Shown piece by piece: positions 1-6,198 of a stretch of DNA of 11,941 bases. The position numbers were made by a program, and so were the translations under genes. How positions within the stretch are numbered: the first letter of the stretch is position 1; each line of letters starts with the position of its first letter. Source of the stretch: Bacteroidota bacterium (GTDB lineage: Bacteria > Bacteroidota > Bacteroidia > Chitinophagales > Chitinophagaceae); NCBI GenBank assembly GCA_023430465.1, contig JAEZAM010000025.1, forward strand, positions 1-11,941, given 5' to 3'. The notes beneath the pieces are model-generated. The model was given only the letters and a program-made list of their open reading frames with translations. It ran no database searches and was not told the origin of the DNA.

Positions 1-91
1 TGGATGGCTGGATGCTGGCCTGCCTGCCGGAGCGAAGCGGAGGCTGGACTGGGTGCTGGGGACTGGGAGTTGGATCGCAGGATGAGGTTGC

Positions 92-117
92 TAACCCCGG
101 GATTAATCCCGGGGTTA
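92..117. repeat. Perfect 26-bp palindrome
   Basis: TAACCCCGGGATT is followed directly by its exact reverse complement, so the 26 bases are identical on both strands with no spacer. In RNA this would form a GC-rich hairpin whose loop comes from the central TTAA. It lies downstream of the L,D-transpeptidase gene, where it could act as a transcript end or stabiliser, but no T-run follows on either strand. It could equally be one copy of a dispersed intergenic repeat. Confidence 0.85.
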
Positions 118-125
118 TACGCCCA

Positions 126-174
126 GGTCCCTGAGTAGCCCATGAGCACAGCGAATGGGCGAATCGAAGGGCCC
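126..174. repeat. REP-like imperfect inverted repeat
   Basis: The inner stem pairs GCCCAT (138-143) with ATGGGC (155-160) around an 11-base loop. The outer stem pairs GGTCCCT (126-132) with AGGGCCC (168-174) with one mismatch, and unpaired bases separate the two stems. The CCCTGAG...CGAAGGG frame recalls REP-type extragenic palindromes found dispersed in many bacterial genomes. That relation is from memory of the pattern, not a search. Confidence 0.6.
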
Positions 175-249
175 TAAAATCGGGATGCGGACCTGCCTGG
201 ATGGTTGGACGGGGGATCGCTGGATATACTTTTTAATTTTTCATTTTCA

Positions 250-1023
250 TTAAATAAGTACTCCAAGCATTTTGGAATGCTTTACATAAGACACCGATGG
301 TGAGTAGATAAACAGGCAGGTTCCTGCTTTGATACGATTGATGATAGGACGCGCTTCGGCATGTGATACAGCAGGACAGCCATAACTTCTGCCGAGATAA
401 CCGAGGCTCTTTATAGTTGCCGCACTCACATAATCCGCTCCGTGCATCACAATGGCGCGCTCGAGCGCCCGATCATTGATGCCTTTTTCCTGGCCATGCA
501 AACGCAATGAATAACCATTACCACCTATGTAGGTATCGCCAGTCACGTAAAAGCCGGGACTGCTCTTGAAAGATGACATCGTGTTCGAAAACGACTGCGC
601 CATTTCTCCGCCAGAGTTGCGACCATGTGCTACATACGTGTGAAACAATACCTGGTTATTGTCGACATCGATCACGAATAAACGCTTTTGTGTACTCGGC
701 AGACTGAAATCAGCTACTGTAAGGATCGACTCATTGCGAAGCTTTCCGGCAGCGCGAAGTTTTTCATAACCCGCCACTGCATAATCAAAGGCCTCGCGGC
801 TCATGCCTAAAGATGAAAGGGAAAGGCTGTCATACAAAGTGGCAGAGATGCGGGAGGTAGATGGCGCGGGGAGCGAAGTGACAGGAGCGCTTTCCGTCCT
901 GTCGTCCCCATGCTTATCCGCTACTTTCATGGACAGATGCAACGTGGCAACAATAAATGCTGATAAGATGAACACCAGGCGTCCCGGTCTTCCAAAAAAG
1001 GATGAATTTTTGTTGGTTTTCAT
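250..1023 (-). CDS. L,D-transpeptidase catalytic domain protein (YkuD_2 family), membrane-anchored
   Basis: Of 257 residues, about 15-33 form one hydrophobic segment after a basic start, so the protein is probably an N-terminally anchored or secreted periplasmic protein. A Ser/Pro/Thr-rich linker (about 38-62) follows, then the catalytic domain (about 100-245). The active-site signature is clear: MHGADY with H194, and YGCPAVS with C216, preceded by the conserved RLHGQEKG (about 174-181). YkuD-fold enzymes use the cysteine to acylate a peptidoglycan stem peptide and form 3-3 crosslinks or attach proteins to the wall. The YkuD_2 subgroup is common in Bacteroidota and its exact substrate is not established here. 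The gene stands alone, divergent from the sensor kinase. The ATG is followed by a normal lysine-rich leader, and the next Met is residue 32, inside or after the membrane segment, so this start is preferred. Confidence 0.87.
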   Translation of the reverse strand: MKTNKNSSFFGRPGRLVFILSAFIVATLHLSMKVADKHGDDRTESAPVTSLPAPSTSRISATLYDSLSLSSLGMSREAFDYAVAGYEKLRAAGKLRNESILTVADFSLPSTQKRLFVIDVDNNQVLFHTYVAHGRNSGGEMAQSFSNTMSSFKSSPGFYVTGDTYIGGNGYSLRLHGQEKGINDRALERAIVMHGADYVSAATIKSLGYLGRSYGCPAVSHAEARPIINRIKAGTCLFIYSPSVSYVKHSKMLGVLI

Positions 1024-1323
1024 TGGATTTGTTTTTCAGGTTTGGAATTCCCCACTGTGCAATAATCCCGCCACGGTCCTATTTAAAATGTGAAAGAAAT
1101 CCAAAGAAGCGTCTTTGGAGGGTTAAACACATTTCTAGCTTACCAGAATCCATCAGATCATGAAAAACAAGGGAATATAAGTATTAATACCTGAAAGGTC
1201 TACATATTAAAACCTACTATTCGACGCAAACGAAAACATTTTGGACGCTGCTTTGCTATTTGTTAAATTGAATACACAACGAGCTCATTTTCGCTAACCA
1301 ACCTAATCGCGTACCCAACAATT
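1024..1323. other. Divergent intergenic region between L,D-transpeptidase and sensor kinase
   Basis: Exactly 300 bases carry no gene I can support. The region must hold the promoters of both divergent genes. I found no full match to the Bacteroidota -7 motif TAnnTTTG on either strand. The one clear structure is a 7-bp hairpin at 1101-1118. A long 5' leader for the kinase gene is possible, but no riboswitch fold is recognisable. Confidence 0.5.
1101..1118. promoter_or_regulatory. 7-bp inverted repeat, possible operator or leader hairpin
   Basis: CCAAAGA (1101-1107) and TCTTTGG (1112-1118) are perfect inverted repeats around the 4-base spacer AGCG. The site lies 78 bases upstream of the L,D-transpeptidase start and 205 bases upstream of the kinase start. 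It could be a repressor or activator site or an RNA hairpin in the L,D-transpeptidase leader. It lacks a T-run on either side, so an intrinsic terminator is unlikely. Confidence 0.3.
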
Positions 1324-3096
1324 ATGGCGAAATCTGATAACTCATTTCTCGATCCCCGCAGAATCCGATTCCAGGGTTTGTCGATCCAGCAGCGGCTGCC
1401 GTTGCTGATCTGCGTCTTGCTCCTGTCTGTTCTTCTTGCCTTTAGTTTTATTGCATATGTCGGCCTCCGGAACTCGGCTGTAAGCACGGGTAAACAGCGG
1501 CTCGAATCATTGAGCAGACAGCTTAGTACCTTGTTTGGGCAGTCGATGCAGGCCCTGATAGTAAGTACTGCGGGTGGCCTGCAAAACCCGGATCTGCTGG
1601 ATTTTGCACGTAGTGGTGGTGCAGATGGTCAGGATGGCACAAAGACAGCACTTTACTCCATTCTCAAAGACTCCCAGACTGTGTTGATGGAAATCCGCGA
1701 TCCGGCTCACCGTCAATTATTGCGACTCGGCCGTGATTCCGCGTCACCCCGCATAAGCCATAATCCAGATGCAATGACGATTGTGAACCGAACGATCAAT
1801 CCTGGCATCGGAGAGATTGTACAATCGGCGGATTCACTTTTTTATCCCATCTTCATTCCATTAACACAGAACAAGATTACGCTTGGATATGTGGTTCGCT
1901 GGCGCATTCTTACCGCCTCCGCTAAAGCGATCCGGCAGTTCAATGATCTGATCGGGACCGATGCAAATATGTATGTCTCCAATGCAGATGGCACACTCTG
2001 GACAGATCTTCGTGCGGCAGTGCCTGCCCCTTTTGATCTGGATACCGCGCGGCTGAAGGCACCCTTTACTTACAAGAACTCCGATGGCCGTGCGATACTT
2101 GCCTCTGCAAAAATGATTCCGGGTACGCCCTGGGCCGTTACTACTGGCTTTTCCCGCACCCTCATATTAGCTCCGGCAAAATCATTTCTCCGCATGACAC
2201 TGGTGGCGGGCGGAATAATCTTATTTGCAGGCATCCTGCTTGCCTGGCGCATGAGCCGGAACATCATCCGCCCGCTGGAATCATTGACCCAGGCCGCAGC
2301 GCTGATGGCGTCGGGACAATACTCAAAACCGGTACCTGTACACCGGAAGGATGAGGTAGGTAATCTGGCCCGCGCGTTCAATGCGATGATGCTGAAGATC
2401 CAGAAAGGCAAGAAGGAAATGGAAAAACAACTGGCAGAAACACGGCAGCTCAATGAACAGCTTCGCAACCTTTCCGCACACCTTCAGAACATCCGTGAGG
2501 AAGAACGGATTCACATAGCCCGGGAAATGCACGATGAACTGGGCGGATTGCTGACGGGTTTCAAAATGGATGTAGCGGGACTTCAAAAGAAATTCAGTGA
2601 GGGCGATCCGGTGATCAATGAGAAACTCACCAGCATGAAAGCCATGACGGATGATGCAGTGAAATTTGTCCGGAAACTGGCTGCCGAACTCAGGCCAAGC
2701 ATACTCGATGACCTGGGTCTGGTACCCGCACTGGAATGGCATGCGCGGGAGTTTGAAAAGCGTTATGGCATTCCTGTTGTGTTTGATTATGACGAAGAGG
2801 AAGTCGAAGCCAGCTCACTGGTGGCAACAGGCCTGTTCCGGATCTACCAGGAGTCTCTCACGAATGTGGCGCGGCATTCAGACGCAACTGAGGTCTCATC
2901 AGGTTTACATATCCACCACGGTGTGATCGAAATGATGATAAGAGACAATGGAAAAGGATTTGACCTGAACGACAAACGCAAAACGCTGGGATTGCTGGGC
3001 ATGAAAGAAAGAGCGGTGATGATCGGCGGAAAGCTGACCATAGAATCCGCACCGGGCAAGGGTACGAGTGTGATGATTACTGTGCCCGTTAAATAA
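1324..3096 (+). CDS. Sensor histidine kinase, NarL/DegS type (Cache-like sensor, HAMP, HisKA_3, HATPase_c)
   Basis: This 590-residue inner-membrane kinase has transmembrane segments at about 26-48 and 290-308, enclosing about 240 periplasmic residues. That sensor part contains patterns typical of double-Cache folds (MYVSNADGTLWTD near 216-228; MIPGTPWAVTTGFSR near 264-278), so it probably binds a small ligand. A HAMP domain (about 309-361) and a coiled coil (about 358-395) lead to a HisKA_3 dimerisation domain with the phospho-accepting H403 in REEERIHIAREMHDELG. The ATPase domain follows: N box YQESLTN (509-515), DNGKGF (541-546) and GLLGMKER (556-563). Kinases of this class normally phosphorylate LuxR/NarL-type regulators, often encoded next door; none is present in the window, so it looks orphan. 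It converges on the universal stress gene with 62 bases between the stops. Confidence 0.93.
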   Translation: MAKSDNSFLDPRRIRFQGLSIQQRLPLLICVLLLSVLLAFSFIAYVGLRNSAVSTGKQRLESLSRQLSTLFGQSMQALIVSTAGGLQNPDLLDFARSGGADGQDGTKTALYSILKDSQTVLMEIRDPAHRQLLRLGRDSASPRISHNPDAMTIVNRTINPGIGEIVQSADSLFYPIFIPLTQNKITLGYVVRWRILTASAKAIRQFNDLIGTDANMYVSNADGTLWTDLRAAVPAPFDLDTARLKAPFTYKNSDGRAILASAKMIPGTPWAVTTGFSRTLILAPAKSFLRMTLVAGGIILFAGILLAWRMSRNIIRPLESLTQAAALMASGQYSKPVPVHRKDEVGNLARAFNAMMLKIQKGKKEMEKQLAETRQLNEQLRNLSAHLQNIREEERIHIAREMHDELGGLLTGFKMDVAGLQKKFSEGDPVINEKLTSMKAMTDDAVKFVRKLAAELRPSILDDLGLVPALEWHAREFEKRYGIPVVFDYDEEEVEASSLVATGLFRIYQESLTNVARHSDATEVSSGLHIHHGVIEMMIRDNGKGFDLNDKRKTLGLLGMKERAVMIGGKLTIESAPGKGTSVMITVPVK

Positions 3097-3098
3097 GT

Positions 3099-3146
3099 AA
3101 AAAGTCAAACTTAAAATTAAAAAGGGACTTTTAAGCTTTGACTTTT
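3099..3146. terminator. Probable bidirectional intrinsic terminator
   Basis: Left arm 3100-3116 (AAAAGTCAAACTTAAAA) pairs with right arm 3129-3146, giving 10 bp, then a one-base bulge at 3136, then 7 bp, around a 12-base loop. The A-rich left and T-rich right flanks give a T-run on either strand. It lies exactly between the convergent stops of the sensor kinase and the universal stress gene, as expected for a shared terminator. The stem is AT-rich, so its strength is uncertain, and its arms resemble the heptamer repeats at 8999-9074. Confidence 0.65.
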
Positions 3147-3158
3147 GAATTTTGATTT

Positions 3159-3977
3159 TTACATTTTATTGCCTAAAAACAACACCGGTACGCGTGCATG
3201 ATGAAGGATCCGCTGCGAATAGGGTCCGATGAAATGTTGGCGTGAATTGGCATCGATCGAAGAAAGCAACACAATGACATCGCTGTTGTGCAATTCTGCA
3301 TGGGCGAGTACATTCTCGGGGAGTTGAGCTTCTTTTGATATCAGCGGAATGGTATGTAATCCACCCGGATGCTCTTCCAGCCCGGCCATCACTGCATCTG
3401 GTTGCTTCACCGTCACACGCTCTCCGGGATAAAGCGATAGTATTTCGATAGTAGCTGTACTGCTGGAAAGCTGGCGTATAATACCAAGCTGCTCTCGTTG
3501 AGCAACGGCGGGTCTTACAGGCATGAGAATTTTCTTGAACGGCACCCACTTACGACCAGCCGGGATACTGAGAATGGGCCGGCCCGCCAGCTTTATGGTA
3601 TTGTACAGCGTTGTACCGATAAATCCTTCACGATAACCTGAGGCACCGTAGGTGCCCATGATCACCAGGTCGGCATTGCCGGTGATGGCCTGCCGCGAAA
3701 TTCCGTGGCTGGGCGAGCCTTCTTCAAGGATCAGGCGTGCATGTATCTTGTGTTTTTGGTAAATATCATTGGCATGGGCATTCAGTATATCAGCACTATG
3801 AAGCCCCCGGCTGGGTTCTGACAGCACCCGATCGATTCCGCTGATCCGTTCATTCACATGCACAATGGTGAGAGATGCCTTGCACATTACCGCCAATGCC
3901 GCCGCTGTATCGAGCGCGTTCAACGATGATTCACTGAAATCGATCGCTGCCAGTATACTTCTGATCTTGTCGCTCAT
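3159..3977 (-). CDS. Universal stress protein, tandem UspA domains
   Basis: The product has 272 residues and two Usp domains (about 4-140 and 147-269). Domain 1 starts with the usual strand and acidic loop, ILAAIDFSESS, and carries the complete nucleotide-binding pattern G-2X-G-9X-G-T (G108, G111, G121, T122), so it probably binds ATP. Domain 2 keeps the fold outline (KKILMPV; SDVIVLLSS; RVPVLFLG) but has lost the GxxG element and retains only a GPYS turn near 251-254, so it is probably degenerate in nucleotide binding. Such tandem proteins are cytosolic and linked to stress, starvation or redox adaptation. The ATG chosen here puts the first strand right at the N-terminus and has a purine-rich CAGAAGAA before it. 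An in-frame TTG at 4013 and an ATG at 4004 would add 12 or 9 residues. It lies 78 bases behind the sensor kinase on the same strand and may be cotranscribed with it. Confidence 0.92.
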   Translation of the reverse strand: MSDKIRSILAAIDFSESSLNALDTAAALAVMCKASLTIVHVNERISGIDRVLSEPSRGLHSADILNAHANDIYQKHKIHARLILEEGSPSHGISRQAITGNADLVIMGTYGASGYREGFIGTTLYNTIKLAGRPILSIPAGRKWVPFKKILMPVRPAVAQREQLGIIRQLSSSTATIEILSLYPGERVTVKQPDAVMAGLEEHPGGLHTIPLISKEAQLPENVLAHAELHNSDVIVLLSSIDANSRQHFIGPYSQRILHHARVPVLFLGNKM

Positions 3978-4055
3978 TTCTTCTGTTCTAACGGCTAAGA
4001 TCATTATTCCCAACCGGCTGTGCCCCCGTGATGGATTAGAAAGACATTAGAATCC

Positions 4056-5432
4056 TCAGCCCGCCGCCGGCAAGGTGATGGTAAACACGCTACCGGCGCC
4101 GGGTTCGGAGGTAACCGATATATTTCCCTTATGCATCTTGATGATCTGGTATGCGAGGGACAGACCCAGGCCAAAACCCTGGGTAGCCCGGCTTTCATCC
4201 ACCCGGTAGAATGGCTGGAATATTCGGGTCAGCTCCTCCTCCGGTATCCCGATACCGTTATCCGAGACTGCTATTACAAATTCATCATCACGCATATCCA
4301 GGGAAAGCACCGCCTTTTGATCGCCGGAATACTTGCAGGCATTGACAACGATATTTTTAATTGCGGTAAAAAGAAGTTCTGCATTGCCCAGCACCAGCAG
4401 TTTGTCTTCATGATCGGGGAATTCGCCAAACTGCAGCGAAAGCTGGTTGTTGGGATCCTGACGATGCAGGGTGGATGGCAGTTCAAGGATGATCTCATCG
4501 ATCCTGACCAGGCTAATGATCAGGCCGCCCTTGTCCCCTGTGGCAATCGCAAATTCCAGCAGTGTCTGGGTGAGCCGGCTGATATGCTGCACATCCTGGA
4601 GCACTGAAGAGAGGATGCCACGATAAGTGTCTCCGCTTCGCTCCCGCTGGAGAGCTATCTCCAACTGACTCGATATGGAAGTCAGCGGGGTAGAAAGCTC
4701 ATGCGAGGCATTCGATATGAACCGGCGCTGGAGTTCGAAGCTCGACTGGAGCCGGTCGAGAAGATCATTCAGTGTGGTCGTTAGTTCCTGCCACTCGTCG
4801 CGCGAGCCTGTAGTGGCAATACGCCGCGTGAGGTTCTGAGCCGATATTTCATTGACCTCACCCACTATCTTTCGCACGGGACGGAGGAGACTCTTTGAAA
4901 AGAAGTACCCGCCCACGATGGCTATGCCTATGCCTGCGATGAAACTGAGGGCAAGAATCTTCTGGAGATCATGCAATTGATTTTTTCCATCAATGTCCAA
5001 TGCGGTACATACCACCAGGACACCATAGGGTCCTGGGTTGTAATACGCTACCACCCCGTCCTTGCTTCCCTGGGTGAAATAGTAGCTGCCGTAAGCCCTG
5101 GCATTATCGAGCATGGCCTTCGAAACTTCAATGCTGTCACCAGGCACGTCGCTGTATTTATAGATGCGAACATTGTGCACATTATACGCCTGTACACTTT
5201 TATAGAGCAGGGAAATGGTGGTCAGTGAATCGATACGTTCGATGAGGCCCTGATCGAAAAGCTCCGCCTGGCTGAGCAGTCGCGCTGTGGTGATGCCGCG
5301 GTTGGTGAGCCGGGTCTTGATCAGCGAGAGCCGTGTGGTATACGAGAAATAATAAATGGAGGTGCATACGATCGCGAGGATGATGAATACAAGGGAAGCA
5401 AACAAGATCGTGATCCGGATGCGTACAGACAT
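4056..5432 (-). CDS. Sensor histidine kinase, HisKA type (HAMP, HisKA, HATPase_c)
   Basis: The protein has 458 residues. Transmembrane segments at about 8-30 and 159-178 flank a periplasmic sensor of about 128 residues with no recognisable ligand motif. HAMP spans about 180-232 (LRPV at 183-186). The HisKA domain carries phospho-accepting H244 in FISNASHELSTPLTSISSQLE. ATPase boxes: N box KNIVVNACKYS (N360, N364), DNGIGIP (391-397), F box RIFQPFYR (403-410) and GFGLGLSLA (419-427). This is a complete, apparently active kinase and phosphatase of the CusS/PhoR-like class. The gene begins one base after the TGA of the response-regulator gene (TGA, T, ATG), so the two are almost certainly translationally coupled and partners. 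The signal is unknown; the CusS-like layout alone does not prove metal sensing. Confidence 0.95.
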   Translation of the reverse strand: MSVRIRITILFASLVFIILAIVCTSIYYFSYTTRLSLIKTRLTNRGITTARLLSQAELFDQGLIERIDSLTTISLLYKSVQAYNVHNVRIYKYSDVPGDSIEVSKAMLDNARAYGSYYFTQGSKDGVVAYYNPGPYGVLVVCTALDIDGKNQLHDLQKILALSFIAGIGIAIVGGYFFSKSLLRPVRKIVGEVNEISAQNLTRRIATTGSRDEWQELTTTLNDLLDRLQSSFELQRRFISNASHELSTPLTSISSQLEIALQRERSGDTYRGILSSVLQDVQHISRLTQTLLEFAIATGDKGGLIISLVRIDEIILELPSTLHRQDPNNQLSLQFGEFPDHEDKLLVLGNAELLFTAIKNIVVNACKYSGDQKAVLSLDMRDDEFVIAVSDNGIGIPEEELTRIFQPFYRVDESRATQGFGLGLSLAYQIIKMHKGNISVTSEPGAGSVFTITLPAAG

Positions 5433-5433
5433 A

Positions 5434-6123
5434 TCAGGTTTCCTTTAAAATGTATCCCACACCCACCTGGGTATGTATCAGCTTCTTCGCAAACGGTTTG
5501 TCCACCTTATTCCGAACATAATTTATGTATACATCTATGATGTTCGTGTTGGTATCGAAGTCGATATCCCAGACATTGATGGCAATATCCGCACGCGATA
5601 ATACAGTATTTTTATTTCGCAGGAGATATTCGAGCAATTGAAACTCTTTTTGTGTCAGGTTAATTTCGCGGTTGTCGCGGTGAACTTTCTTTACATCCAG
5701 GTCCATTGTAAGATTGGATGCAGAGAGGACATTGCCGGGTGATCGGGGCAACTGCCCGGACCGCCTGATCAGCACCTCCATTTTCATGAGCAGTTCCCGG
5801 AACTCGAAAGGCTTGAGCAGGTAATCATCTGCACCGGCGCCATAGCCCTGTATCTTATCGTTCAGGGTGTTCAGTGCAGTGAGCATGATGATGGGCACCG
5901 CAGTATTCATTTCCCGGATCTTCTGGCAAAGCTCGAATCCGCTTATGCCAGGCAGGTTGAGATCAAGTGTGACGAGGTTGAAATCGCCCGACCGGAACAG
6001 GTCATAACCAATATTACCATCATAGGCAACATCAACTTCATACCCATTTTCAGACAATCCCTGCTGCAGTGTGTCTGCTATCTTGTGCTCATCCTCTACA
6101 AGTAAGATTTTACATCTTTCCAT
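5434..6123 (-). CDS. OmpR/PhoB-family response regulator transcription factor
   Basis: With 229 residues it has the usual length for the family. The receiver domain (about 4-118) has the acidic pair E10-D11, phospho-acceptor D54 in TLDLNLPGISG, T82 in IIMLTA and K104 followed by P105. A winged-helix DNA-binding domain (about 132-227) shows the standard INLTQKEFQLLEYLLRN recognition region and the C-terminal hairpin with GVGYILK. All catalytic residues are present. It is the cytosolic partner of the kinase encoded one base downstream. The target genes are unknown; autoregulation, and control of the GH43/galM genes lying upstream or the universal stress gene downstream, are the local candidates. 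The gap to the GH43 stop is 75 bases and contains a possible promoter of its own. Confidence 0.95.
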   Translation of the reverse strand: MERCKILLVEDEHKIADTLQQGLSENGYEVDVAYDGNIGYDLFRSGDFNLVTLDLNLPGISGFELCQKIREMNTAVPIIMLTALNTLNDKIQGYGAGADDYLLKPFEFRELLMKMEVLIRRSGQLPRSPGNVLSASNLTMDLDVKKVHRDNREINLTQKEFQLLEYLLRNKNTVLSRADIAINVWDIDFDTNTNIIDVYINYVRNKVDKPFAKKLIHTQVGVGYILKET

Positions 6124-6142
6124 GAAAACTGCGTTTCATATA

Positions 6143-6175
6143 CAAGGTTATGCACTTAAGTGGCACTGCCAGCAA
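6143..6175 (-). promoter_or_regulatory. Possible promoter with internal palindrome for the response-regulator operon
   Basis: On the minus strand TAACCTTG (6150-6143) matches the Bacteroidota -7 motif TAnnTTTG at all but one fixed base, and a TTG (6175-6173) lies 22 bases upstream as a possible -33 element. Between them is the perfect 10-bp palindrome CACTTAAGTG (6153-6162), well placed for an operator. Transcription would start roughly 10-15 bases before the ATG. With such short motifs a chance match is quite possible. Confidence 0.27.
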
Positions 6176-6198
6176 CGGTTCAGGTTTCTAATACATTT

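Larger units (their letters stand above)
1..249. other. Intergenic repeat-rich region without a gene
   Basis: No convincing open reading frame lies here. The stretch is G-rich at both ends, with loosely repeated TGGATGG and CTGG words. TGGATGG followed by YTGGAYG occurs at 1-14 and again at 198-211 (12 of 14 bases equal). GGATCGC, one variable base, then GGAT occurs at 72-83 and 214-225 (11 of 12 equal). Between these direct repeats sit two inverted repeats, listed separately. The last 25 bases are AT-rich and lie just after the stop codon of the L,D-transpeptidase gene. The makeup resembles a composite intergenic repeat element, but no transposase is seen and its full left edge is outside the window. 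Confidence 0.6.

Noticed and set aside
2323..2742. Minus-strand open frame of 139 codons inside the NarL-type kinase
   Set aside because: It mirrors the HAMP and HisKA_3 coding region, and the composition fits an antisense shadow.
3978..4013. TTG start for the universal stress protein
   Set aside because: The family normally begins directly at the first strand, and the downstream ATG has a purine-rich stretch in front of it.
4131..4607. Plus-strand open frame of 158 codons inside the HisKA kinase
   Set aside because: It is antisense to the ATPase domain, whose boxes are all intact, and has no recognisable motif.
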